Assembly (NCBI GenBank): GCA_023451115.1
Contig: JAEXFV010000014.1
Location: 1 to 13,967, forward strand
DNA length: 13,967 nt
Reading direction: 5' to 3'
Origin: Bacillota bacterium
GTDB lineage: Bacteria; Bacillota; Clostridia; Christensenellales; CAG-138
The translations under genes were made by a program, and so were the position numbers. The notes beneath the pieces are model-generated. The model was not told where the DNA came from. It searched no databases and was given only the letters and a program-made list of their open reading frames with translations. Each line of letters begins with the position of its first letter. Within the stretch, counting starts at the first letter, position 1. Of the stretch, positions 1-6,352 are shown one piece after another.

Positions 1-132
1 CTTTTATTCTTCATATAAATCGCCGCTATTTTCTTTGTTAAGCGTGCCTTCCAGTTCCACCATTAAAAATTTAGACAAATCGGTAACAACCGGCCTGTGT
101 AAGCTGTTGGGCAAGCCTGGGCAGCCGTGGGC
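1..132. other. Left-edge non-coding stretch after ansA
   Basis: This 132-bp stretch lies downstream of the asparaginase stop codon. I see no convincing gene or terminator in it. The minus-strand frame of ansA continues open for 43 codons after the ansA stop and ends with a TAA at 4-6, but there is no ribosome binding site before its only internal ATG (61-63). A short CGGT/ACCG hairpin with a weak T-rich tail is too small to call a terminator. Confidence 0.4.
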
Positions 133-1125
133 TTATGCCCCAGGGCCGCCAATTTCCCCGCAGAGGTTTTCTCCCATGATGCGCCGCACCTCTTCCATGC
201 GGCCGGTTTGCCCCAGCACCCACATCAGCTTGGTTACCGCCGCTTCGGTGGTCATATCCTGGGCGGAAATCACCCCGGCCTCCACCAGAGCATGGCTCAC
301 CTCATACACCGAAGGGGAGCTGTATTCATACAGGCATTGGGAGCAGAGCACCACTGGAATGCCGCTTTTGAGCAGCCGGGCAATGGCCTCGGTGTGATCC
401 CGGCGGATGCTGTGCACCCCGCCCAGGCCAAACGCCTCTACCACTACGCCCTGATAACCGCAGCCTGGCAGCGCCTCAAACAAGGCGGGAGTCGTGCCGG
501 GCACCAGCTTAATAAGGGCTACGTTGGGCACAATCCTGTCGTTAAAGTGGAAAGGCGCGCGCTGGGGAGGCGTGGTAAGGGGCACATAGTTACCCCGGGC
601 CACTGTGCCGATATAGGGATAGTTGATGCTCTCAAACGCATTGAGGGATGTGGTGCGCACCTTAACCCCCCGGCAGCCCAGCATCACCCCATCCCCAAAG
701 CAGATGTACACCCCGCCGGGCAGCACCCTGGCGGCGGTGATGTCGTTGGTCAGGTTCTTGCGTCCGTCCGAATCCGGGTAAGCGATGGGATACTGGGAGC
801 CCGTGACCACCACGGGCACCGGGATGCCCAGCAACATAAAACTGAGCATGCTGGCAGTGTAAGCCATGGTGTCCGTGCCATGGGTGAGCACAATGCCCTG
901 CATCCCTTCCTCCACCGCATGGTGAATGGCCTGCGCCATGCTGCACCATTCCTCCGGCTGTACATTGGAGCTGTCCAGGGCAAATAGGTCCCGGCTTTGT
1001 ATGTTTTCTATGGAAGTCTGTACAAAGGGCAACAGCTCCTTTGCTTCATAGGCAGGCTTCAGGCCTCCCGGCCCGGGCAGGCAGGATATGGTTCCTCCCG
1101 TTCCCAACAGCTGTAAGCGGCGCAT
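133..1125 (-). CDS. ansA: Type I (cytoplasmic) L-asparaginase
   Basis: The enzyme hydrolyses L-asparagine to aspartate and ammonia. The 330-residue product is the usual length for type I enzymes and has no signal peptide, so it should act in the cytoplasm. The N-terminal TGGTI motif (residues 9-13, nucleophile Thr9) and the HGTDTM motif (residues 82-87, Thr84 and Asp85) supply the catalytic residues, and a TGSQ motif lies at 108-111. The ATG is preceded by AAAGGAG at an 8-base spacing. It is transcribed alone on the minus strand, divergently from the gene at 1429. A TATAAT-like hexamer on the minus strand at 1303-1308 has only a weak -35 partner, so its promoter is uncertain. Type II periplasmic asparaginase is less likely because no secretion signal is present. 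The family call is firm. The symbol follows the E. coli type I gene. Confidence 0.93.
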   Translation of the reverse strand: MRRLQLLGTGGTISCLPGPGGLKPAYEAKELLPFVQTSIENIQSRDLFALDSSNVQPEEWCSMAQAIHHAVEEGMQGIVLTHGTDTMAYTASMLSFMLLGIPVPVVVTGSQYPIAYPDSDGRKNLTNDITAARVLPGGVYICFGDGVMLGCRGVKVRTTSLNAFESINYPYIGTVARGNYVPLTTPPQRAPFHFNDRIVPNVALIKLVPGTTPALFEALPGCGYQGVVVEAFGLGGVHSIRRDHTEAIARLLKSGIPVVLCSQCLYEYSSPSVYEVSHALVEAGVISAQDMTTEAAVTKLMWVLGQTGRMEEVRRIMGENLCGEIGGPGA

Positions 1126-1339
1126 GGCAAAACTCCTTTCCTTAGATGGGCATTTTTTTGATGCAGAAGGCCATAATATGCAGCCCTGCCCATCCCCTTG
1201 GGCTGGGGCATTTTCTTAAGACGCTTTGCCCGCCTGTCAGCAATTCCCGGCGCCCTCTTTCCTTCTTGCAGTCTCTTGTCAATGCAGCCATTCCTGTATT
1301 TGATTATATCATATTATGCTGATTCTGCGGATTTTTATC

Positions 1340-1368
1340 TTGACAAAGGATCATTCCTCTCGTATTAT
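1340..1368 (+). promoter_or_regulatory. Sigma-A promoter of the 1429 gene
   Basis: A perfect -35 hexamer TTGACA (1340-1345) is followed after exactly 17 bases by TATTAT (1363-1368), which matches the -10 consensus in five of six positions. Transcription should start near 1375, inside the palindrome at 1371-1403. This is the best promoter match I found in the window. Confidence 0.85.
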
Positions 1369-1370
1369 TT

Positions 1371-1403
1371 ATTACTAGATTAGTAAATTACTAATCTAGT
1401 AAT
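1371..1403. promoter_or_regulatory. Perfect 33-bp palindromic operator
   Basis: The arms ATTACTAGATTAGTAA (1371-1386) and TTACTAATCTAGTAAT (1388-1403) are perfect reverse complements around a single A at 1387. Each arm is itself nearly palindromic (TTACTA-N3-TAGTAA), so the site can be read as two adjacent half-overlapping dimer sites. It begins two bases after the -10 box and ends 12 bases before the ribosome binding site, covering the predicted start of transcription. This is where a repressor would block initiation. The element is seen directly. That a regulator binds it is an inference, and no regulator gene lies next to it. Confidence 0.75.
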
Positions 1404-1428
1404 ATACTAATGTTTGGAGGACATTTTG

Positions 1429-1917
1429 ATGGAATTGCCCACTACGTTAAAGCACAAACCCGTAGTGGTTTGTGAAAATTATGAAAACATTGACGGCAGG
1501 CAGGCCTATGCTTCGGAGGCAAAGGGCCTGAGCCTGGGGCTTGCCCAGTGGAACGATCGGGGCCGGGTGGATGCCTCGGCAAAAGTATGGCGGCATACAG
1601 GGGATAAATGGTCCCGTCAAAGCGAGGAGCTACCCCTCCACCGGGTGTTGGACCTAGCCATTTTGGTGGCCCGGACCCAGCTCTATTTCCAGGAGGAAGG
1701 CTATCGCTATCCCAAACTGTATCATCCGGAAAATCCCCGTATCGACCGGATCGGCCTGCAAGGAGACGCCATGACGGTGGACGTATGCACGCAAAACGAC
1801 CACCTGGATGAGGACATCCAGCTATTTCACAACGCATTGAACAGGGACGGTGAGCTGCTGGGGGAACGCTTTGCCACTTTAGCCCGGCTGTTGGGGGAAA
1901 TGGGCTATCATGCATAG
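1429..1917 (+). CDS. Conserved small protein, probably DUF6530 family
   Basis: The 162-residue product matches my memory of a small Firmicutes family labelled DUF6530, for which no function is known to me. Visible conserved-looking stretches are an N-terminal LKHKPVVV-ENYE-IDGR segment, an AKGLSLGLAQWNDRG stretch, a SRQSEELPLHRVLDLAIL stretch, an IDRIGLQGDAMTV segment and an acidic C-terminal half. There is no signal peptide or membrane segment. I chose ATG 1429 because GGAGG (1416-1420) sits 8 bases upstream. An in-frame TTG at 1414 would overlap that site. The gene is monocistronic, with a near-consensus promoter and a strong palindromic operator, so it is probably tightly repressed and strongly induced by some signal. 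The existence of the gene is secure. The family name is from memory. Confidence 0.78.
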   Translation: MELPTTLKHKPVVVCENYENIDGRQAYASEAKGLSLGLAQWNDRGRVDASAKVWRHTGDKWSRQSEELPLHRVLDLAILVARTQLYFQEEGYRYPKLYHPENPRIDRIGLQGDAMTVDVCTQNDHLDEDIQLFHNALNRDGELLGERFATLARLLGEMGYHA

Positions 1918-1985
1918 CAACGATTGCTAAAAAAGCAAAACGACGCCTTGACGCCCTTCCTGCTCTACGGCATATGCGTTAGAAT

Positions 1986-2017
1986 AAGGATAAAGACCGT
2001 TGGTTTTTTATCCTTTT
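1986..2017 (+). terminator. Putative terminator after the 1429 gene
   Basis: AAGGATAAAGACC (1986-1998) pairs with the stretch at 2002-2015 across a GTT loop, with one bulged T, and is followed by TTTT ending at 2017. The stem is AT-rich, which weakens the call. Confidence 0.45.
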
Positions 2018-2083
2018 GGGGCTTCGCGGGAAGGCAACGCCAGAAACCTAAAAAATGTGTCACAGCCATTTTCCCGTACACGT

Positions 2084-2110
2084 AGGCGGCCGATGCCGCC
2101 TGTTTGCCTT
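2084..2110 (+). terminator. GC-rich hairpin, possible terminator
   Basis: AGGCGGC (2084-2090) and GCCGCCT (2095-2101) form a perfect 7-bp stem with a CGAT loop. The following GTTTGCCTTT is only partly T-rich. It could be the main terminator of the 1429 transcript or just a stable hairpin. Confidence 0.4.
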
Positions 2111-2132
2111 TCCTCGGCAAATGGGATACAAT
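2104..2132 (+). promoter_or_regulatory. Putative promoter for the 2355 gene
   Basis: TTGCCT (2104-2109) and TACAAT (2127-2132) are separated by 17 bases. The -10 matches the consensus at five of six positions. It would give a leader of about 215 bases. TTTGCC and GGCAAA (2103-2108 and 2116-2121) form an inverted repeat within the promoter. Confidence 0.5.
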
Positions 2133-2142
2133 AGGGTGGTCA

Positions 2143-2295
2143 AAGCTTAAGCGTTGACATTGCTTCTGAATGAAGTCCCCGAAGCACAAAGAGTGCGGGG
2201 CGAGTGATCACGACACAGCGTATTGAAAAAGTGGCTTAACTGCTTTTCAGAAGCTTGCCATTTCGCCTGCCGCCCTTCCGGCTTGCCGGGGGCGG
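2143..2295 (+). other. Candidate structured leader RNA
   Basis: Nested pairings are visible. GCTTCTGAA (2162-2170) pairs perfectly with TTCAGAAGC (2246-2254) and encloses a hairpin at 2177-2200 (CCCCG and CAC with GTG and CGGGG around AAAGA). TTAAGC (2147-2152) could pair with GCTTAA (2234-2239), which would make a pseudoknot with the first helix. A separate GC hairpin lies at 2270-2295 (CCGCCC and CCGG with CCGG and GGGCGG). I do not recognise a known riboswitch class. Confidence 0.35.
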
Positions 2296-2354
2296 AGCCT
2301 ACAAACTGGTAAAACCAATTTCCTGTTAAAAATTCCGGAGAGGGAGGACTGGAA

Positions 2355-3182
2355 ATGCCCCGCAAGCATAAAATTAAACACAACAGCGCGCCAAAGTCCA
2401 TCCCTTTACGGGTTCGTGCCCTGGCGCTCATAGGCGGGGGAATTCTGGCGCTGATTTTATTCATTATCGCAGTGCGCCCGAAAACCCAGCTCATGAGTGC
2501 AGCGGAAATTGCCACGGTACAGCGCCGGGGCATGTTGCGTGCAGGCGTGCTTTCGGATATGCCAGGGTTTTCCGATGCAGAGCAGGGGCTGGAAGTGGAC
2601 CTTGCCCGGCAGCTGGCCCAAGTCATTTTCCCGGAGGGGGATCTCTCATTGTGCCTGGAACTGGTGCCCGTTACCTCCCGCACCGCCCGGCCCAAACTGA
2701 ACAGTGGGGATATTGACATTGCCTTTGCCCAGCTGCAGGACACGGGAGAGAGCCAATATACCTGCTCCCTTCCTTATTATAGAGACCCGGTGTGGCTGTA
2801 TTGCAGCGCCCAGCATGCCGCCCAGACATTAAAGGACCAAACCATCGGCGTGGTGCAGGAAACCCCGGAAGCAGGCCTGATCGCCACGTATAACAAGGAA
2901 AACGATGCCCAATTGCAATCCCAATCCTACGGCTCTTATCCGGATTTGCTGGACGCGCTGCAAAAAGGGGAAGTGCTGTTCATTGCCCTGCCCGGGGCCA
3001 AAGCCCGGGCTTTGGGGGTAGAGGGACAGCCCAAGCACAGCTCGGCGCTGGGCAGCCTGGGCTATGTGGCGGTATGCTCTTCAGAAGAATCCGCGTTGTC
3101 CCAGTTGGCGGATGTCATCATTGGCGAGCTGCAGCAAAACGGCACCCTGGCCCAATGGGTGAACCGGTATCAGTTGGGATAG
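2355..3182 (+). CDS. Membrane-anchored family-3 solute-binding protein
   Basis: The 275-residue product resembles the extracellular solute-binding proteins (SBP_bac_3) that capture amino acids or similar small polar ligands. A basic N-terminus (residues 3-21) leads into one hydrophobic segment (about 22-40). There is no lipobox cysteine, so the domain is probably held outside the membrane by an uncleaved helix. The fold signature runs from LRAGVLSDMPGF (about 57) through GLEVDLARQLAQ, then SGDIDIAFAQL and PYYRDPVWLY. ATG 2355 is supported by GGGAGG at a 7-base spacing. No permease or ATPase gene is adjacent, so it is an orphan: it may feed a transporter elsewhere or act as a sensor. The next gene, a membrane-anchored peptidase, could in principle release ligand for it. 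The family call is solid, the ligand unknown. Confidence 0.82.
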   Translation: MPRKHKIKHNSAPKSIPLRVRALALIGGGILALILFIIAVRPKTQLMSAAEIATVQRRGMLRAGVLSDMPGFSDAEQGLEVDLARQLAQVIFPEGDLSLCLELVPVTSRTARPKLNSGDIDIAFAQLQDTGESQYTCSLPYYRDPVWLYCSAQHAAQTLKDQTIGVVQETPEAGLIATYNKENDAQLQSQSYGSYPDLLDALQKGEVLFIALPGAKARALGVEGQPKHSSALGSLGYVAVCSSEESALSQLADVIIGELQQNGTLAQWVNRYQLG

Positions 3183-3242
3183 CGTTAAGCCAACCTTTTC
3201 CCCACTTTGGGGATATGGATGGAACGGAAGGAGTGACAGACC

Positions 3243-4883
3243 CTGCGCCATCGTATTTACCAGTCTCACCGCGCCCGTAAGCGTCAAAGCCGCAAGCTGG
3301 GCATTCTCATCGCGATACTTGCCGTGCTGCTTGTGCTGGCTTTGCTTTGGCTGCTGGGCGTATTTTCCCCTGGGCAAAAGCCGCCGGAGCAGGTGCTCAC
3401 GGTATCCCCTTCCCCCTCGCCTGGGGTCATAGCCCCTGTTGAGGCTACAGCCCAGCCATCCCCTGCCCCGGCCAGCCCTGCCCCCACCCGCACGCCCGAG
3501 GCTACAGCCGCTCTTTCCACAGGAAAGCGCACCCTGTATGAACTGGCAGCCAGGCTGGACGATGAACAAAGCAAGTTTTTTTGCACCATGCAGGTGCAGT
3601 ATTATAACGACACCCCAGATACCTTAAACCAGCTTTGCTTCCGGCTGTACCCCAACTTTTTCCAAACCGAGGCAGCCATTGGCGGGGCGTCGTTGCGGGA
3701 ATATTACCCTTCCGGGTTTGACCCGGGCAGCATTTCCATCAATTCCGTAGCGTTAAACGGCAGGCTGAGCTATCACTCCCTAAGTGAAGACGAGACATTG
3801 CTGTTCGTCCCTCTGGCGCAGGATTTGCCGCCGGAGCAAACCATCACCGCCACGCTGGAATTTGTAATTCAGGTCCCCCGCATGGACAACCGTTTTGGTG
3901 AAACCGCTCTGGGTTACCAAATGGGCAATTGCCTGCCCATCCTGGCAGTGTATCAGGATGGCGGGTGGGATACCCGCCCCTTTACTGCCCTGGGGGATCC
4001 TTTCTTCAGCCAGACAGCGGATTATAAAGCAGCCATATCCTACCCGGACGATTATGATATGGCCTGCAACGGCACCATCCTCTCCCAGGAACAGGGCGGG
4101 GAAGGGATCACGGTAACCTATGCCGCGGCTTCCCGTGTGCGCAGCTTTTGCTGGACGCTGGGTTCCCGCATGGACTGCCATGTGATCGAGCCTGACCAAT
4201 CCGGCGGGCCCAGGGTGATTTCCTGGGCGCTCACAGGCAAAAGCGCCCAGAGGGGAGCGGAGCTGGCAGCCCAGGCGCTGTCCGTATACGGTGAAATGTT
4301 CGGCCCTTACCCCTATGAAACCTTTACGCTGGTGCAGGCGGATTTGGCTGCCGGCGGCATGGAATATCCGGGCATGGCCATGATAGGCCGCAAGCTGTAT
4401 TTGGACAGCCGCCAGCGTCAGCTGGAGCTCACCATCGCCCACGAGGTCGCCCATCAATGGTTCTTCGCTCTGGTGGGCAGCGACGAGCTGGGCGCGCCCT
4501 GGATGGACGAGGCGCTTTGCAATTACCTGGGCACGGTATATTTTGAACGGGTGTATGGCCTTGAACGTTACCAAACCATGGTGGATGCCAACTTAAGCGA
4601 CATGGCAGGCGGGGCATACCCAATCGACGGCTCTTTGCTTACCGATTACCCGGACGACAGTGCGTATACCGATGCGGTATACGTCCGGGGCGGCGCCATG
4701 TTCTACGCCCTGCGGGAAACCATTGGGGAGGAAGCGTTCTTTGCCGCGCTGAAGGCCTACTGCCGGGATCATGCCTATGGCATTGCTGCCAGGGAAGATC
4801 TCATCGCTGCCTTTGAGGCTGCCTCCGGCATGGTGCTCAGCGACTGGTTCTCAGGCTGGTGTATGCCTCTGCCTCTGGGTTAA
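3243..4883 (+). CDS. Membrane-anchored M1-type metallopeptidase
   Basis: This is a zinc aminopeptidase-like protein of family M1 (gluzincin). With a CTG start at 3243 it has 546 residues. A basic cytoplasmic tail of about 20 residues precedes one transmembrane helix, then a Pro/Ser/Thr/Ala-rich linker, then the extracellular enzyme. The zinc site HEVAHQW (H400, E401, H404) and the third ligand E423 in WMDEA keep the expected HExxH-X18-E spacing. GGMEY (M373-E374) matches the substrate-binding GxMEN motif. The start is unusual: AAGGAG (3228-3233) lies 9 bases before CTG 3243, and no ATG, GTG or TTG occurs in frame until GTG 3324, which has no ribosome binding site and would begin inside the membrane helix. 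The alternative is a 519-residue protein from 3324. The linker contains a 12-bp direct repeat (GAGGCTACAGCC). The M1 call is firm, the exact substrate unknown. Confidence 0.9.
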   Translation: MRHRIYQSHRARKRQSRKLGILIAILAVLLVLALLWLLGVFSPGQKPPEQVLTVSPSPSPGVIAPVEATAQPSPAPASPAPTRTPEATAALSTGKRTLYELAARLDDEQSKFFCTMQVQYYNDTPDTLNQLCFRLYPNFFQTEAAIGGASLREYYPSGFDPGSISINSVALNGRLSYHSLSEDETLLFVPLAQDLPPEQTITATLEFVIQVPRMDNRFGETALGYQMGNCLPILAVYQDGGWDTRPFTALGDPFFSQTADYKAAISYPDDYDMACNGTILSQEQGGEGITVTYAAASRVRSFCWTLGSRMDCHVIEPDQSGGPRVISWALTGKSAQRGAELAAQALSVYGEMFGPYPYETFTLVQADLAAGGMEYPGMAMIGRKLYLDSRQRQLELTIAHEVAHQWFFALVGSDELGAPWMDEALCNYLGTVYFERVYGLERYQTMVDANLSDMAGGAYPIDGSLLTDYPDDSAYTDAVYVRGGAMFYALRETIGEEAFFAALKAYCRDHAYGIAAREDLIAAFEAASGMVLSDWFSGWCMPLPLG

Positions 4884-4990
4884 GAATACCGCCCCTGACA
4901 ACCCGCAAGGGTGCTGGAGGCTTATCACAATAGCTGGAAAAGGGAAAGGCTGCGGCTTCTTCCATAACAGCCCAAACAAAGGAGTTTTTT

Positions 4991-5944
4991 ATGCCCATCA
5001 CTGTGATCGGCTGCGGCCGGTGGGGGACGTTTCTCGCCTGGTATCTTTCCACCTGGGCGGGGCGGCAGGTATTGCTCTATGGCCGCTCTTCCTCCCGGCA
5101 TATGCAGCAGCTTTTGCAAACCCGGCGCAACGAATACCTGGCCCTGCCCCCGGCCGTAACACTGACTACGGATCCACAGGCAGCCCTTAGCCACAGCCAA
5201 ACCGTGGTAATTTCTGTGAGCACCCAAAGCCTGAGAGGGCTTTTAACAGAGCTGCCCGGATTGCAGGAAAAAGAGCTGGTATTCTGTATGAAGGGGATTG
5301 AGGAAGGCACCGGCCTGCGCCTGACCCAAATCGCCGCCCAGTGCGGTTGCCATCACACTGCTGTTTGGGTGGGGCCAGGGCATGTGCAGGATTTTTTGCG
5401 GGGCTGTCCCAACTGCATGGTGATCGACAGCCTGGATTCTCAGCGTACCCGCAGGCTAGCCGGCCTGTTTTCCAGCGACCTGATCCGCTTTTATTATGGC
5501 AGGGATCTCATCGGCAACGAGATCGGCGCGGCTGCAAAAAACGTAATTGGCATTGCGGCTGGCCTGTTGGACGGGCTGGACCGCAGCTCCCTCAAAGGCG
5601 CGTTAATGGCCCGGGGCGCCCGGGAAATTGCCCGGCTCATCGGCGCCCTGGGTGGGGAGGAAATGACAGCCTATGGCCTGAGCCATTTAGGGGATTATGA
5701 AGCTACGGTGTTTTCCCCCCATAGCCATAACCGACAATTCGGGGAAGCCTTTGCGAAAAACATTCCCTTTGCAGGAGGCCTGGCGGAAGGGGCCTATACC
5801 GTAAAGGCGTTGATGCTGCTCTCCCAGCGTACCGGCATGGAGTTGCCCATCTGCCAGACGGTGGAGCAGGTGATCCACCATGGCCAGCCTCCCAAAGAGG
5901 CCTTGTCCAGCCTGTTTTTGCGCAGCCTGAAAGAAGAATTTTAG
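4991..5944 (+). CDS. gpsA: Glycerol-3-phosphate dehydrogenase (NAD(P)+)
   Basis: GpsA reduces dihydroxyacetone phosphate to sn-glycerol 3-phosphate, the backbone of phospholipids, in the cytoplasm. The 317-residue protein starts with the Rossmann motif GCGRWGT (residues 7-13). KGIE lies at 101-104, the catalytic Lys183 in AAAKNVIGIAAG, and the substrate-binding NR pair (R248) in SHNRQFG, followed by AEGAYTVKA. The start has AAAGGAG at a 7-base spacing. It is divergent: the usual GPS(F/H)AxE loop reads GPGHVQDF, and the length is slightly under the typical 330-340. It could therefore be a diverged paralogue, though all catalytic landmarks are present. It sits 107 bases after the peptidase gene and may be co-transcribed with the genes that follow. 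Confidence 0.9.
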   Translation: MPITVIGCGRWGTFLAWYLSTWAGRQVLLYGRSSSRHMQQLLQTRRNEYLALPPAVTLTTDPQAALSHSQTVVISVSTQSLRGLLTELPGLQEKELVFCMKGIEEGTGLRLTQIAAQCGCHHTAVWVGPGHVQDFLRGCPNCMVIDSLDSQRTRRLAGLFSSDLIRFYYGRDLIGNEIGAAAKNVIGIAAGLLDGLDRSSLKGALMARGAREIARLIGALGGEEMTAYGLSHLGDYEATVFSPHSHNRQFGEAFAKNIPFAGGLAEGAYTVKALMLLSQRTGMELPICQTVEQVIHHGQPPKEALSSLFLRSLKEEF

Positions 5945-6037
5945 CTAGCCGTGAAGGGGAACGGGCTGCCTGCTGTACACGCCGCGGGGGCTGAGGGGAA
6001 AGCCAGCGCGGCCCCTTTCGCGAAACCCTCTGGTTTG

Positions 6038-6057
6038 AGCGCTTTTTGTAAAGCGCT
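6038..6057. other. Hairpin between gpsA and rqcP
   Basis: AGCGCTTT (6038-6045) and AAAGCGCT (6050-6057) are perfect reverse complements around a TTGT loop. No T-tract follows, so it is not a standard terminator. It might stabilise or process the message between the two genes. Confidence 0.4.
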
Positions 6058-6100
6058 GCACAAGAGCGGATATTTCACCATATATTGGGAGGTTTTTTCT

Positions 6101-6352
6101 ATGCGTTTGGATAAATATTTGAAAGTATCCCGCATCATCAAGCGGCGCACCGTAGCCAACGAAGCCTGCGACCTGGGGCGGGTGTCCATCAATGGCAAAG
6201 AGGCCAAGCCCTCAGCCCAGGTGAAGGAAGGGGATATCCTCACCATCCGCCTTGGGCCCAAAACCCTTACCGCCCGCATTGAAAGCGTGCAGGAGCATGC
6301 CCTCAAAGCGGATGCTTCCGCCATGTATACCATCCTGGAGGGGGAACAATGA
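6101..6352 (+). CDS. rqcP: Ribosome quality-control S4 protein RqcP
   Basis: The 83-residue protein is an Hsp15/YabO-like S4 RNA-binding protein. In Firmicutes RqcP works with RqcH on stalled 50S-nascent chain complexes, supporting addition of C-terminal alanine tails. The whole S4 domain is visible: RLDKYLKVSRIIKRR at the N-terminus, then GRVSINGKEAKPS and VKEGDILTIRLG, ending in MYTILEGEQ as in B. subtilis YabO. ATG 6101 has GGGAGG upstream at an 8-base spacing. Longer in-frame extensions to 5951 are not family-like. Its stop TGA overlaps the ispDF start in an ATGA, implying translational coupling. In Bacillus this gene sits beside mazG and sporulation genes, so pairing with ispDF is a different context. 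Confidence 0.94.
   Translation: MRLDKYLKVSRIIKRRTVANEACDLGRVSINGKEAKPSAQVKEGDILTIRLGPKTLTARIESVQEHALKADASAMYTILEGEQ

Larger units (their letters stand above)
1918..2354. other. 437-bp intergenic region with terminators and leader
   Basis: I see no supported gene here. The first half holds two hairpins that could end the 1429 transcript (1986-2017 and 2084-2110). The second half holds a plausible promoter (2104-2132) and a leader of about 215 bases with several hairpins before the solute-binding protein gene. Open frames on the minus strand lack ribosome binding sites and look like chance. Confidence 0.6.

Noticed and set aside
4..132. Open frame of 43 codons directly after the ansA stop
   Set aside because: A stop-free run of this length is likely by chance, there is no ribosome binding site, and ansA already has the normal family length.
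127..987. Long plus-strand frame of 286 codons opposite ansA
   Set aside because: It is antisense to a gene with clear asparaginase motifs, lacks a ribosome binding site and has a composition typical of a shadow frame in GC-rich DNA.
2131..2140. AGGGTGGT, resembling part of the T-box antiterminator
   Set aside because: The match ends before the ACCGCG part, and no Stem I or specifier loop features are seen upstream.
2147..2743. Minus-strand frame of 198 codons overlapping the solute-binding protein gene
   Set aside because: Overlaps a gene with recognisable domain motifs and a good start. The translated product has no family-like features.
3198..3213. TCCCC/GGGGA hairpin after the solute-binding protein gene as a terminator
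   Set aside because: Only 5 bp and not followed by a T-tract on the plus strand.
3780..4574. Minus-strand frame of 264 codons opposite the M1 peptidase
   Set aside because: Shadow of the strand carrying the HExxH zinc site. No start signals.
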